Shown here piece by piece: positions 11,160 through 23,655 of a stretch of 64,000 bases of DNA. The stretch covers positions 3,812,056 through 3,876,055 of the forward strand of contig CM055093.1 of the NCBI GenBank assembly GCA_029204225.1, read 5' to 3'. Every line of letters begins with the position of its first letter. Position 1 is the first letter of the stretch. The position numbers were made by a program, and so were the translations under genes. Under the pieces are notes generated by a model. That model was not told where the DNA came from. It made no database searches and saw only the letters and a list, made by a program, of their open reading frames with translations. Source of the stretch: Diphasiastrum complanatum. Lineage: Eukaryota; Streptophyta; Lycopodiopsida; Lycopodiales; Lycopodiaceae.

Positions 11160-12147
11160 CTAAACCCGAACAATGTGCGTTGGTCTTCAAAACAAAAACT
11201 TATACGTTGATTGCATGCCAACTTTACAAGCATGGTTCAGATGAAATTATCTGATGTTGTCTTACTGAAGATGAAATAACCTCAGTTATATCTCTAACCC
11301 ATGAAGGTGTTGGAGTTGGTCATTTCTCCTTGAAAATGATTGCGAAAAAAATTCTCTTGGCAGGATTTTGGTGGCCAACTCTCTTCAAAGATACTCACAC
11401 CTACATAAAGGCATGTGATGATTGTAAATAGACATTTAAAAAAAAAAAAAACCCGAGCCTTTGCACCTTGTCACGACTGATCAAGCTTTCCAGAAATGGG
11501 CAATTGATTATGTTGGACCAATTAGCCTGCGCACAACACATATATTGTTGTAGCTACGGACTACTGTACCAAATGGGCTAAAGCTAGAGCTGTTCGCAAT
11601 GCTGACGCTCACTGGTGCTCATTCTACCACAAAATTTTTCTATGAACAAGTTATCATTCATTTTAGATGTCCTCTATAACTTATAAGCGATAGGTGTACA
11701 CATTTTCTTAGCAGATATATTATCAAATTTTTTTGTGGTACATCACAAGAGTTCTCCGTATTATCCACAATGCAATGGCCAGGCGGAATCCACCAACAAA
11801 ATCTTATGTGGTGTTCTAACCAAACCCGTCGAGTTCAGCCGATCCGATTGGGAACTGAAACTTCACGGTGGAATGTCGTAATATGCCTGTGGAATTCCAT
11901 ATTCCATCCCTACGAGTCGCATATAATCCAGAGTTAGATAATCGACAGATTCTAGCTAATAGATTATTCCATCTAAAACAACTGTGTGAAACACGATGGA
12001 TCAACATCCATGCTCAACAAGTCCACAAACGTCGACAAAAGGCATGGCATGATCGATCTTTAAAACTTAAAGAGCTCCAGGTTGAAGACAAGGTCCTCTT
12101 ATACCAAGCCAAAACATTCAAGGGAAAACTGAAATTTTTCGGCCAAA
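11160..12147 (+). pseudogene. Gypsy G1 integrase, interrupted by copia D LTR
   Basis: Decayed integrase. The HHCC zinc part is seen as HEGVGVGHF…CDDCK near 11300-11430, followed by an A-rich insertion, then the DDE core region (VVATDYCTKW; SPYYPQCNGQAESTNK) and the C-terminal barrel words KELQVEDKVLLYQAKTFKGKLKF. Coding ends at GGCCAAA|TGTTGG, where the copia D LTR begins at 12148. The remaining integrase tail, polypurine tract and 3' LTR of G1 are absent on the other side of copia D. Confidence 0.8.
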
Positions 12148-13290
12148 TGTTGGAGAAAGAGGGTGTGTCATGTGAGAGAAACGAAAATAGCTTGAAAACA
12201 AAACGAACACGAAAAAAGAAGAAGAAGCGAACTCAAAACTCGAACAAGAAATGAACTCAAACAGAAAGTGTTCACTCTTTCCCCAAGTATGACTACGCCT
12301 ATCAGAAACGAACAAGACGTTAGTGATAGAAATCACGGTCGTTTTGATTACATAGCCAAACATTAATAAAACACCAGAAGAATAATTTGTCGCGAACAAC
12401 TAGACAAATTATTTGTCGCGAATGATTCGCGAAGAGCTAGACAGAGTTCAACTGATAATCAGTTGTGAATGAGACGCAAAGGGCAAGACTAAATATTAGT
12501 CATCAACAGTTAGACTAGTAATAACTTGCTAAAAATAGATTACTAGATTGAGCAACAAGAAATTCAGACAGAATGAAAATAAGCATAGCAACATTGACAC
12601 AAATCTGAACGCAGAACAAAAGAGCTGTTATCAAATTAAGTATAACAAACTATACATGACAATAATGCGGAAGAGCACAAGACAATAACAGACAAAACCG
12701 CGTGCTCTACAAAGCTAATTCAGTCTGTAAACAGGAATGAACCTATTACTGACAATAAAGAATCAATGCGCAAGGCATCTACTTCGTCTATCTCTGATAA
12801 GCTTCTGATGCTATATCTTACACACACTTGTTCTCTTGATCAACTGATTATGCAAGTGGTATTCAATATACATACACAATATTATAGGTGTGCAGATGAA
12901 GAAAGTACAAAGTGGATGTGCTATTTGTAGGAGATCGTGGGTGGCTGCGGTCATTGTCAAGTTTGTTAGCACAGTTGCTTGGGGTGAGCGTGAAAAGGAT
13001 GCGACGTCAGCCTTTGCTGAAATGAACGTTGGTGAAGATGCAAAAAATGCATCACTCTGACGAAATGCCTTAAGATTTGATTTACAGGGTGCCTTCGCTT
13101 TTCCTAGGGCACCTTTGGCATTTTGTAAGGCAATGTCGTCTTTTTTGCTTCTCACAAAACATGTGTAAAAACATAGTGTCGCATTTTCGTCTTTTCTTTG
13201 CCTGTGAAAATTTACTTGTATTTATGCAGACAGTCATGTTTTATTCATCTGTCTTATTTTACATGTAAATATGCAGACTGTGCGACAATG
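12148..13290 (-). repeat. Copia D LTR (3' LTR), about 1.1 kb
   Basis: The left edge TGTTGGAGAAAGAG is fixed by comparison with the right LTR at 17502 and with the reversed copy ending at 26874. The right edge is approximate; a TGTCGCACAGTC word (minus strand) near 13290 is a plausible start, and a similar word recurs near 51200. Between this edge and the RNase H stop is an AGGAGGGG purine run that could be the polypurine tract. No gene is expected inside, although short chance frames occur. Confidence 0.65.
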
Positions 13291-13369
13291 TGAGTAAAAA
13301 TGCAGCATGGATGGAGGCAGATTAAAATGGGATTTAGGAGAGTAGAGGAGATAAATTCAAAACCCCTCC

Positions 13370-13903
13370 TTAATCTGGATCCGTGAATGCCTTGATCTTC
13401 AGACTAAGCAATGCACAAAATTTGTTGTGTGCATTAACACTTAATGCTATTGTGAATATATCTGCAACCATGTCCTGTGTTCTGCAATACGTTAAACTTA
13501 CCTCCTTGTTGAGAACCTTGCCCTTGATGTAGTGATATCTGATTTCAATGTGCTTACTCCTAGACTGAAATCTAGGGTTGGCCGATAAGACAATAGCACT
13601 CTGATTATCACAGAATAAAATTGTAGGGATGTACTTATATAGATTAACATCTGATAGTAAATTTCTCAACCAAAACGCTTCCTTGATAGATTGAGAAGCA
13701 GCAATATATTCTGCTTCTGAAGAAAGTGCGATAGAGGTTTGCTTACGACTGTTCCATGAGATAGGACCACCATTGAAGAAGAATGTAAATCCAGATGTGG
13801 ACTTACGATTGTCTACATCTCCTCCCCAGCTTGCATCAGAATATCCACTGAGCTGATGAAGATTGTCGTTGCTGACATCTCCATAGCAGATGCACTGGTC
13901 CAT
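13370..13903 (-). pseudogene. Copia D RNase H
   Basis: A nearly intact Ty1/copia RNase H frame of 177 residues. Motifs in order: LSGYSDASWGGDVDNRKSTSG, PISWNSRKQTSIALSSEAEYIAA, FCDNQSAI and SKHIEIRYHYIKGKV. The catalytic D, E and D are present. A homologous scrap lies at 50838-50915. The reverse transcriptase follows on the right only seven bases away in a different frame, so one frameshift separates them. Confidence 0.9.
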
Positions 13904-13909
13904 GGTAGC

Positions 13910-14880
13910 TCAAATATACCTCATGACTCTTATGAGAGCCTTCCAATGAGTAATGCCAGGATTAGCCACATATTGGCTGAGAGAGCTTACTGCAAAAGAG
14001 ATATCTGGTCTTGTGCAGACCATTACGTAAATGAGAGATCCAAGTATCGATCGATAAGGATATTCTCTCATCTGTTCCTCTTCCTGCTTGGTCTGGAGAC
14101 ATTGGTCCTTTGACAAATACAAGCTTGGATCCATTGGTGAGTGAGCTGATTTACAATTCATTAGATTGTATTGGTTAAGAACATTGTGAAGATACCTTTG
14201 CTGAGTGATGTAAATCAGTCGTTTCGCTCTGTCTCTGTGGATTTGAATGCCCAGACAAAAGTGAGCTTCGCCCGGATCAATCATGTCAAACTCTGAAAAT
14301 AGCATCTGCTTTAAATACTTGACCATATTGGTATTCTTGCTAAAGAATAACGTATCATCCACGTATAAGGTGATGATAATGAAGGACTGTTGCATGGACT
14401 TGGAATAGACGTTGCAATCAGTAGTGTTTGGTTTGAATCCTTGTGCGATGAGGAATTGTTGATCCTCTGAACCCAAGCTCTGGCAGACTATTTCAAGCTG
14501 TAAAGTGCTTTGTGGAGTTTACAGACATGATTCTTCATACCTTCCAGAATGTATCCTTCGAGCTGGATCATGTAGATATCTTCTTGTATAACTCCATTTA
14601 GATAGGCTATTTGTACATCAAGTTGATGTACTTCAAGGTCGGCAACATAAGACATGAGCGTTCAGATCAACGAATGCTTGACTACCGGACTAAAAGTCTT
14701 GCTGTAGTCGACGTTGGAGATCTGAGTGAATCCTCATGCTACTAGTCTTGCCTTCCTTCGATCAATTACTCCGTTGGCATTGTATTTGATCTTGAAGATC
14801 CATTTGCAATCAATGATATTGCAACCAATAGGAGCTTCGACTAGTGACCACGTCTGGATCTTGATCAGAGAGGAATACTC
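13910..14880 (-). pseudogene. Copia D reverse transcriptase
   Basis: Ty1/copia reverse transcriptase. The palm motif LYVDDTLFF is intact, with downstream blocks EFDMIDPGEAHFCLGIQI and GSLIYVMVCTRPDISFAVS. The first 188 codons read without interruption (14476 to 13910); the N-terminal fingers region further right (to about 14880, with the RAVIDRRKARLVA-type segment) is broken by stops. The element was once autonomous and this is one of its better-kept domains. Confidence 0.88.
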
Positions 14881-15140
14881 TCTATCCATAGCTTCTCTCT
14901 AGAGATCAAAGTCTGCTTGGCTGAATGCCTCTTCGACTATCGTCAGTTCCTGTATTAAGAGACATGTAGACTCAAGGGTATACCTTGTGCACAGTGTGCG
15001 CACTCGGCTTCATCTTTTGGGAGGATTCAACTGATGAACCACTCCTGAGACTTGTTGCTGGGTAGCAGCAACGTCTTCTTTTGATTCGCTGTCACAAAGT
15101 GGGTCGACAATAGACACGTCTGAGCCAGAATCTCAGACAA

Positions 15141-15377
15141 TCATGTCAATGGCAAGTGATGAGAACTCCCTTGGAGCAATATCCTTGCCTTTGATGTCGA
15201 CGAACTGATCCTCGATAAAGACTGTATCCCGACTATACAAGATTTGTTGGGTATCAGGATCATATAGCTTGTATGTATATCAGATGAAGTATATCCAATC
15301 AGGATGGTCTTGAGACCTTGGAAGTCCAATTTCTTCCTCGAGTCTTTTGGAAATTCGCGCGTAGGCAATGCACCCAA
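15141..15377 (-). pseudogene. Copia D integrase C-terminal linker
   Basis: A short frame with the GLKTILIGYTSSD word, the equivalent of the K-x2-F-I-G-Y block that ends copia integrase before reverse transcriptase. On either side (14880-15140 and 15378-15632) the same region continues with stops; for example the word for FGCIAYAR lies near 15360 in the same order. It encodes no separate protein. Confidence 0.65.
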
Positions 15378-15632
15378 ACACTCTTAGGTTCTTCATAGAA
15401 GGCTTAGAGCCTGTCCACACCTCGTGGGGTGTCTTGCCTGAGAGGGCCTTAGTTGAGCATCTGTTCTAGACGTAAGCTGCAGTGGAGACAGCTTTAGCCT
15501 AGAATCTCTTGGGCAGCGATGCATGTGCTAACATACATTTGGCTGATTCAACCAGGGTACGGTTCTTCCTCTCGACTAAGCCATTAGACTAGGATTGTAA
15601 GGAGTGATGAATTGCTGCTCAATGCCTTGGCT

Positions 15633-16274
15633 TTAGTAGTACTCCTTAAACTTGATAGAGATATATTCTCCACCATTGTTTGACCTTAGAGCCTTGATCG
15701 TCCATCCAGTCTCCTTTTCTGCATGCTCCTTGAAGATTCTGAAGCAGAAGGCTTCTGATTTTTTCTTTATGTAGTACACCATAGTCCTTCTGAAAAATTT
15801 ATCAATAAAAGTTATAAAATACTTTGCATTTTTCAGCGAAGGATTTTTCATTGGGCCACAAATGTCTAAATGTACAATGTCTAACAATCCTCTAGCAATA
15901 TGCTGATGGCTTGATTTAAATGGTTTTCTGGTCTGTTTACCAACTAGATAGTCTTGATAGATAGGTAACTCGACTTTATCACGAGGATAGTCGAGATCAA
16001 GAACAATAGATTGTCTAGACATTTGTTGTACATCAGCATGATTCAAGTGACCAATTCTATAATGCCAAAGTAAACTTTTATTTGCATGAATAGAAGTACT
16101 GAGCGCCTGACTAGAGGTAGAAAAACAATGACTTGATCTATACAAGTATCCATGTCTCTTTTCGAGTGCTAGGGTCTTGTCTGTCCTATCAACTACTCTG
16201 CACTGATCACATTCAAATTCTACTCTATGTCCTAGATCTGTGATTCTGCTTACAGAGAGCAGATTCGTAGACAA
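15633..16274 (-). pseudogene. Copia D pre-integrase and integrase core
   Basis: A 213-residue frame covers the end of protease (MSTNLLSVSRITDLG), the GAG-pre-integrase zinc block (WHYRIGHLNHADVQQM) and the integrase core. The first catalytic Asp is present in HLDICGPM, but the second-Asp word reads RSNNGGEY where the family has R-S-D-N-G-G-E-Y, so it is Asn and the enzyme is probably dead. The frame stops at KFKEYY, and the Glu-containing helix lies beyond the stop. Confidence 0.85.
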
Positions 16275-16520
16275 ATTTGATACATATAGGACTTTAGAAA
16301 GTAGCTTAGATTGATCACAAAGTTTAATCTTACAGTACCTTCATCTTTAATAGCATGTGTGCTATTGTCGCCAAGGTGAACATATTTCTGGGTACTGTAA
16401 GGTGTATAAGACTCGAAACAACCAATGAGGCTGGTCATGTGCTCCGGAATCCAGGAACCAAGAACTGTCGCCGGATGCTCCTTGATGGTTGGTCATCAAG
16501 GCATCATGATCTGCTTTTTG
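16250..16520 (-). pseudogene. Copia D protease region
   Basis: The frame contains FLDSG-region remnants and the word KYVHLGDNSTHAIKDEGTVRL, typical of copia aspartic protease between its active site and the integrase. It overlaps the start of the integrase frame by 25 bases in another frame. The active-site Asp word itself (near 16450) is in a decayed segment that I cannot read as D-S-G with confidence. Confidence 0.65.
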
Positions 16521-16526
16521 AAAAGG

Positions 16527-17340
16527 CTATGGAGCATCTGCAGCTGCATTTGTCACTTGATTCGACTGCCCCTTGCTATTGTTCTTTGCTTGTAATATCC
16601 GGCAGTCTTGAATTTCGTGGTTGTTTTGCTTGCAGTATCTGCAGAACAGCTTCTTCTTCGTGTTGTGCTGGTTTCTGGTTTGGCTTTGATTGTTTCGGAC
16701 CTTTCTTCTTCTTCTGCTTAGTCGTGTTCTTGTTGGTGTATAAATCATGAGAATCATCTGAGGAACTTGAGTCTTCCTTTCTTTAGCGTGTCTTCCTGGA
16801 ACAACATAGTAATGAATCTCGAAAGTGTCAGTTCTAGATGTGTCATGATGATCATCACCCAGCTGTCACATGAGCTTGGCAAGCTTGTAAGCAGTTGCAT
16901 TACTGCATCTTGATTGTCTATGACAGATCCGACAACGGCCATTTGCCTTAGCAGGTTCTTGAATTGATTGATGTGATTCTGTAGGGAATCACCATTCGCC
17001 ATCTTGAGGGAGTAAAATTTCTTTCTGAGATGTAGCTTGGAGGCTATATCTCGCACTTCGTATAGCATGCTCAAGATGTCCCAGACTTCTTTCGATGTCT
17101 GATCCTCGGATACGTGGCCGATCTGGGTATCCGTAATATTGAGGATGATCAGTGCGAAAGCCTTTTCATCCTTCAGCTTCTATTTGGCGATTGCTGCGTC
17201 ATCTGCTTCGGGTTTCTCTTCTGCACCTGTAACAACGTCATACAATTCTTTAGCCATTAGTATAGTTTTCATCTTAAATTTTCACAGATGGTAATTGGCT
17301 CCATCAAGCTTGTCCATGATGGGACTGGCTTTCCCTTGGA
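16527..17340 (-). pseudogene. Copia D gag with zinc knuckle
   Basis: UBN2-type capsid in two or three frames. The central part (17074-16754) has LHLRKKFYSLKMANGDSL, LRQMAVVGSV and LLTSLPSSCDSW. The zinc knuckle CRYCKQNNHEIQDC (CX2CX4HX4C) lies in the frame 16757-16527, followed by a basic, Ser/Asn-rich tail. The N-terminal part near 17100-17340 is broken. The primer site lies 150 bases further right. Confidence 0.82.
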
Positions 17341-17490
17341 AATCCATGTGGAAGATTAGTCTAAGTGATAGAGAAAACTATTAGTGACTTAAGTATGAAA
17401 ATCTGATACAGAAACACAGAACAAGTAGACAATTACTCTATTGGCTAGTAGAGTCTTGTACTGTGGAAGCTTATTAGGCTACAAAAATAA

Positions 17491-17501
17491 CTCTGATACC
17501 A
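17491..17501 (-). other. Copia D primer-binding site
   Basis: The minus strand reads TGGTATCAGAG directly next to the LTR edge at 17502. This is the initiator Met tRNA primer site and fixes the element as minus-oriented. Confidence 0.88.
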
Positions 17502-17712
17502 TGTTGGAAAAAGAGCGTGTGTCGTGTGTAAGAAACGAAAATAGCTCGAAAACAAAATGAACACGAAAAAGAAAGAAGAAACGAATTCAAAACTTGAACG
17601 AGAAACGAACTCGAACAGAAAGTATTCGTGCGCAGTGGAATGAGCTATATTACTCTTTCCCTAATTATGACTACGCCTATCAGAAACAAATAGGACGTTA
17701 GTGATAAAATCA
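17502..17712 (-). repeat. Copia D LTR (5' LTR), truncated
   Basis: About 210 bp matching the first part of the LTR at 12148 (GAAACGAAAATAGCTCGAAAAC…, GACTACGCCTATCAGAAAC…, GACGTTAGTGATA). It has an extra segment of about 30 bp near 17620 that both the 12148 and 26874 copies lack. It stops at AAAATCAC and unrelated AT-rich sequence follows, so most of the 5' LTR is gone. Confidence 0.75.
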
Positions 17713-18600
17713 CTTTTTTCTCATCATTTTCTCTCATTTTATTTTTCATTTTAACTATTTTTATTCAAAAAACAAGTAACAAATAAATAATAAAAAACAA
17801 TTGTACAATCAAATAAAGATAAAAATCAGATCTTTAATCAGATTGGGAGATCAGACTGCCAAAACTTGCGTAATCGGCTGCCATTCACTGGGGTATCAAA
17901 TCTTCGTCCATCAAGGTGTTCCAAGACCACTGCTCGATAAGATAAAATTTCTTTGACTCTATATGGTCCTTTACTTGTGAATTTCAACTTTCCTTTAATC
18001 AGTTTCGTTTTGTACATCAAGGCAAGATCTCCTTTCATATCTTTCTTATGCAACCGACGATCATGCCATTCTTTGCAATGATTTTTCTCCGTTGCTAGTG
18101 CATGAACTGCCATCAATCTAGTTGCACATAGTTTATGTAAAGCCTCATGTCAGAGTTGTAAAGATTTAGCATAATCCAAACGTTCAGTAGCTATTATGCG
18201 TAAGGACCAAAAATTCAATCGACATCATAGCATCTTGGTCATACACTAGATGAAAAGGAGTCTGATTCGTACTAACTTTATATGTTGTTCGAAATGGCCA
18301 TAATGTAGCATGTAGCTTGTGTTTCCAATCTGATCAACTTGCCTCAACTGTCTTGGTCATGATAATGCATAAACTTGTTTGAAGATTCTGCTTGTCCATT
18401 TCCCCTTGGATAATATGGAGTACTAAACCAATGAATAACAAATAATTCTCTCATTAGGCACTTGATCGTTTCATTGAAAACATGGATACCTCGACTGTTG
18501 ACGACCTTAACTGGATAGCCAAATCGAACAATAATGTTTTCATACAAAAACTCGACAGTCGATGAATCTATAGGACGAGTTCATTGGTTATAATTTTAGG
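17713..18600 (-). pseudogene. Gypsy integrase fragment
   Basis: A minus-strand gypsy fragment covering the second half of integrase. The core is in 18344-18547 (MYENIIVRFGYPVKVV, FVIHWFSTPYYPRGNGQAESSNK, the last holding the catalytic Glu). The word VVNSRGIHVF replaces the family's V-S-D-x-G-x-H-F, so the Asp is lost. The C-terminal barrel is at 17838-18116 (DLALMYKTKLIKGKLKFTSKGPYRVKEI, ending RLRKFW). It belongs to the G3-like family rather than the G1/G2 family. 17713-17837 is AT-rich tail without features. Confidence 0.8.
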
Positions 18601-20410
18601 ATATTTTGGAAAATTATGAGATACAAATTTGTATCCCAAATGGTATCTCACTATTTACATAATCTGGAAGCCCTTAAATCTATTTTCTATTATTGAACAC
18701 ATACTTTTTAGAAATTTCTTGAATACGAGACAGTTGGATTAAAATTCATAAAATTCCTAGTGATAGACTATGTCTAAAAGACTAATCATTGTTATATGAA
18801 ATACTACTTCCGTATGGATGTAAATTGGACTTACAATTTTATTGAAAAAAAAATTCAATTAATTCAGATTCAATAAGAGAATGATTAAATTTGTGAAATT
18901 TAGACTTTCTGAATATTTTTTTGACTGAAATTATAAAAGTTATTTTAAAATGGGAGGATGAAAAAATAGAAATAAAAATTTCAAGACATCAACAAGTTAT
19001 TGTATGGATTTTTTTTTTAAAGAAATCTAGAATATGTGTAGAGGTTGAACTATCCAAGTGAAATATGAGATTTCTCTAGAGATTGTTATGAACAATCTAG
19101 AAGCTTTGGAAATTGAATCATGAGTTATTCATGATTATGGATAATTGAGGTGAAGATTATAATTTGGTTACGTCCATCAGATTTACCAAATATCATTTTA
19201 TTATAAATTGGATCAGGTTGGAATAAAATTCTAATCTTAACCTAAAGCCAAGGATGTTTGTATAAGTCACTCTAGTCTTGGTAGGATTACTAAGACCTAC
19301 TGTAGGCAGTGATGATTTAGAAGACAATCTAAAGGTGGTGTTACTTTGGTATAAGCGAATTCGGCACCTAGACATTTAAGACTTCTGTGATCAATACCAA
19401 TTGACATGAATAGTTGGATTACACCTATATGAAATTAAATGGTTAAGTGAACAGTTTTAAGAGAATTCACCAAAAACTGTTTATTTAGGCATATTTTGCT
19501 TGTAAGACACATATTCTATGAATCATCATGATCCATCAATAAAGATTATGTGCACAAAATATGTGGAATTTTGGAAGTTATATATATTTCTTAGTCGAGA
19601 AATAGACTTAGTTTAAAACTAGTGTTTAGGACCCTAAATGGATCTACAAAAGATCCTCAAGAGTGATTGGATACTTGGTTAATCAATCTATTGCAAGAAT
19701 CTAGATTGGCAATTTGAACAATCCAATTTTGATCAAAACAATATAGAACGACCTCACACATGTGAAGTACAGTCTATAGTATGACCTAATAACAGAGATT
19801 TGAATTCACCAAATTTAGATTGCATTCACATCATGAATACTGATCCATTATGAAACATAATATATGTACTAGATCGTGCTCTTTCAAAATGGATTTAAGA
19901 GAATAAAGAAGGATTTTAAGCTGAGTATGCCAAGATCTTGGTACTACCTTCATGATCTCGATGATCTCTACATGATTATGCCAATCCCTTGCCTTCAAAG
20001 TAACATCAAATGGATTAATGAATGCATGAGAGATGTCTCTCTTCTCACCTTTTCTTCCTTTGCCAATGAACTTGAGCCTTGATGTCTCCATCTTGGACTT
20101 TGAAGGCCTTCTTGGAGTTCTCAGCCCTTCACCTTTTCCTTGCACTTCACTCGGCTCCTCTCCATCAATGAGTTGAATAAGGTGTTGATCCAAAAGTGCT
20201 CCTTGAAGCTTTCAAGTCTTCCACTTGTAAAATATCATATTTCCACCATTGACAACTTCGTTGGTGGAGAAAATGTTGATTCTACAATCTCCATTATCTG
20301 AAAAACAAATTACTGCCATTATTCCTTTCATTGAAGTAGGATAATCTTTGGTCCTTACATTGAAATGATCATGCACAAAGCATGAGGACTTAAAGAATTT
20401 CAAGTACAGT
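18601..20410. other. AT-rich region without recognisable gene
   Basis: No recognisable domain or repeat unit. A minus-strand frame at 19831-20193 (120 codons) has a basic, Lys/Arg-rich middle (RLKFIGKGRKGEKR) and the word LKARDWHNHVEIIEIM, and reads more like protein than its surroundings, but I recognise no family and it lacks clear flanking signals. The rest consists of short chance frames. Confidence 0.4.
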
Positions 20411-20540
20411 ATATTAAATGGTGTTTTGCCTTTTATGATGCCATTTTTTAAACTATTATAAAAATAGTCACCAATATATTAAATGGTGTTTTGTCTTTTA
20501 TGACGCCATTTTTTAAACTATTATGAAAATAGTCACCAAA
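20411..20540. repeat. Tandem duplication, 65-bp unit
   Basis: Two adjacent copies of a 65-bp unit starting ATATTAAATGGTGTTTTG and ending AAAATAGTCACCAA differ by only a few transitions (TGCC/TGTC, ATGATG/ATGACG). The unit holds an internal near-palindrome around CCATTTTTTAAAC. Confidence 0.85.
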
Positions 20541-21470
20541 TGAAGGTGCTTTACAAAACTATCATGAAGCTGCACATGCTTCCAACTTCATTTTCTTAGC
20601 ACATCTACACAAGATGAAAAACATCATAGCTCTTGATGATAAAGGGTAGAACAAATAACATCTATCATCATTAACTATGGAGAGTTTGCTTCTTACACTT
20701 GAAAAGTGCACTCTTGAGTGAAGTGATTACAAGGATAATGATGACTTTGTGTATATTTTGATAAAGGCAACTTAGGTGCTTTAGCCAAAGCACATGCCTC
20801 CCATGCATGACCACCTCTTACCGAGGATCTAGGCATCCCAAAAATAGACTCCTATTTGTACATAACCTCCATGAATTTGTGATTGGAATGATCCAATCTC
20901 TTGTGACATGGCTCCACTTGTGCTATCTTCTCCTTGGCTATCAATCCACAATGGTTCGCTTCCACAAAAGCATCAAGCTTGAAAAGCCTACCATCTTCAA
21001 TCCCCATTCACATCAAAAAAATCTCAACACGAATGTTGTGAAAACTCAAAATTGTCAAGTTCTCCAAAATCATGATCTCTCCCACATTGATTGAATGATT
21101 TGCAAGTACAAAGAGGATCCTATTCTTGGCTGGTTGAGAAAATACAACACGTGTTCAGCTACCAAAAAGTCATTAGGCTGACCTACTCAAGTCAATTTGA
21201 CCTAACCATTAGATATATCATCTAACTTCCTTGATTATTGGGAGTAGCTCCTGAATTTTAGGTAACTTGACCAAACTTCCTATCTAACTCCTATGATTAG
21301 GATCTAAATAGAATATTCTTAAAATCCAATGTTTTTTCCTAGGAAAAAAAGATTGTAGAATGATTATAGCTAGGCGTAATTAAGAAACGTTTTGAATTCG
21401 TGGTTTCAAACATATCACTTTTCTCAAATTAACAAAAAAATTCTATTCGTAACACATTCCACATTGTTTG
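20541..21470. other. No recognisable gene
   Basis: A plus-strand frame of 95 codons lies at 20807-21094 but shows no family motif. Nothing else supports a gene. Confidence 0.35.
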
Positions 21471-21479
21471 TAGATTTTC

Positions 21480-22290
21480 AAAATATTCTTATGTTTAAAT
21501 TTAAATTTGAAATTTAATTTTGTTTTTTAATATTTGAATTCAGTTTTAAGTTGAAAATTTTAATTTTTAATTTTTTTTTAAAAAATTCAATACTAAATTT
21601 TTTATTTTATGACTTTTTAAAATTTAAATCTATTTTATTTTTTTATTTTTGTTTTTAAAATTTTTAGTTTTAACTTTTGAAATTTTAGTTTTTTTTTTTC
21701 AAATATTTTTACTATTTTTAAATATAAATTTTTTAGTTCTTTTTTATTTTATTTTATATTTTTGATGCCAAGCATTATAAAAAAACATAGTGAAGAGGTG
21801 TTTTTTTTTGTTATGCCAGACATAGCAAAAAACATAGCAGAGACCACTTTTTGGCTATGCTTTGGCATTTGGAAAAGAGCACAACGAAGAGACTTTGTTA
21901 TGTCATGCATAAGCAAAAGAGGTACTTTTTGCTATGCTTAGCTTAGGAAAGCATTTCTTTGTTGTGCTCATTCCTATGCTAGGCATAACAAAGCATGCAC
22001 CTCTATGTTTTTGCCTAATATGCTTGGCATAGGAGCAAAGAGGTGCTTTGTTATATTCAACGTAATAAAGACATAATTTATTATGTAAAAGAAACTCTAA
22101 AAATTCTAAAATACAAATAAAAGCTTAAAAACTAAAAATTTAATATAAAAAATAAAACCTACAAAAATTAACAAATTAACAATTAAAAAAATTCTCAAAA
22201 ATTTTAAAAAAAAAATTACAACTCTTAAAAACTAAAAAATTCATAAAATCAAAACCTAAAGCTCAAAATTCAAAACAAAAACAAAGATTT
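21480..22290. repeat. AT-rich region with inverted-repeat tendency
   Basis: Two strongly AT-rich arms (T/A runs with TTTAAATTT, AATTTT words at about 21480-21770 and the complementary style at about 22080-22290) flank a core of 300 bp. The core repeats variants of GCTATGCTTGGCATA and AACAAAGCATGCAC on both strands (21770-22070). The layout resembles a foldback or MITE-type element, but I cannot define clean termini or a target duplication. Confidence 0.4.
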
Positions 22291-22434
22291 AAAGCATGCA
22301 TGGAATTGTGTAGTTCTTTTTTAAAAAATCATGTTGTCTTATTATACTTTTTTGACTTCTGAAAACAACAAAAGATATCCATTTTGAATTGTTAAAGTAT
22401 TTCGATTTATTTAAAATAGTAACCAAACAGAAGT

Positions 22435-22600
22435 ATTAAAGGTTCATTATACCATGTCAACTAATGATTTTTCATAGCTATAGTAATTAAAAATGTTGTA
22501 CCATGTAAACAAAAACATTAAAGGTTCATTATACCCATGTCAACTAATGATTTTTCATAATTGTAGTAATTAAAAATGTTGTAGATAGATCCGAAAGGCA
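22435..22600. repeat. Tandem duplication, 83-bp unit
   Basis: ATTAAAGGTTCATTATACC…GTCAACTAATGATTTTTCATA…GTAATTAAAAATGTTGTA occurs twice with an 83-bp period and few differences. No coding content. Confidence 0.85.
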
Positions 22601-23544
22601 AGAAAAAATGTCTTTAAAAAAATTAACTAAGGGTTGATAATTTGTGTCTATCAAATGTGGATGTTTTAGTTTTTAATTTTGAATTGACAATGACTTATTA
22701 TTTACAAAAGTCAATTATATCTATTTTGAACAAGCACGCACTTGGGTTAATTGGACAACCATCATTTTCAATTTGTCATCAACGAAAAAAATATCAACTT
22801 AAATTTTTTTTTTTATCAGTATCCGATATTGATCCGGAAGAAAATATATCAATTAACTCTAACAAAAAACAAATGTTCGATTTCATCAACTGAAAAATGG
22901 AGTGTTTATAATATAGCACGTTTCAGATTGAGAGACATAAGTTTAAATTCTTTGAAAAATACATTGTAATTTTAAAAAAAAAATGTATACATATTGTGGG
23001 ACCTCTTTTAATTTGACAGAGTTTGGCTTCTCAAAAAGAATGTGAGATTTTAATTATTGTTTCATGAAATTTATTTTTTAAAAAATGGTTGGAGATTCTA
23101 CAGATCTCCATTGTAAAAAAAATTGAAGAATGCTAGATATTCTAGAGAATCTCAATGATTAAATTTACTCAAAAGTGTTGTATCAATAGCGTGTGTTTGA
23201 TTTACCAAAATAAACTTAATGTAATGACCAACTAATTATTTTATGTGATAAATAATCATGAGAGCTAGATGAATTAAAAGAAATATTATGTTAAGAATGC
23301 TAGTGTCATAATATCAAAGAGACGTTCTTCTTCACCAATTTTTATCATATTTATCAATCTCTCAATGGCTTCACCAAGATCAAAATAATTTGATCAACAA
23401 TTGGGTAGTTAGTCCAAGTAATTCATGGCCACTCCATGATTATGTATGGGTTATAAAATTTTGAACATAGAATTTTGGATGAATGATAAACAATGTTGTC
23501 TGAATTAATGGTTTTTGGGATGTGAAGGTGTGCTATGTGAGAGA
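22601..23544. other. AT-rich, no recognisable gene
   Basis: Only short chance frames with Asn, Lys and Ile runs. No LTR, zinc knuckle or polymerase motif on either strand. Confidence 0.4.
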
Positions 23545-23655
23545 ACACAGAGGAATCTTAGATTTTGTGCTATTTTAGAGGACACAGAGGAATCTTAGAT
23601 TTTGTGTTTTTTTAGAGGACACAAAGGAATCTTAGATTTTGTGCACTTTAAATTA
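23545..23655. repeat. Three tandem copies of a 37-bp unit
   Basis: ACACAGAGGAATCTTAGATTTTGTG plus a short linker TTTTAGAGG repeats at 23545, 23582 and 23619 with a period of 37. The third copy differs by one base in the first word. Confidence 0.9.

Noticed and set aside
12811-13155. A 114-codon minus-strand frame
   Set aside because: It lies inside the copia D LTR and has no family similarity.
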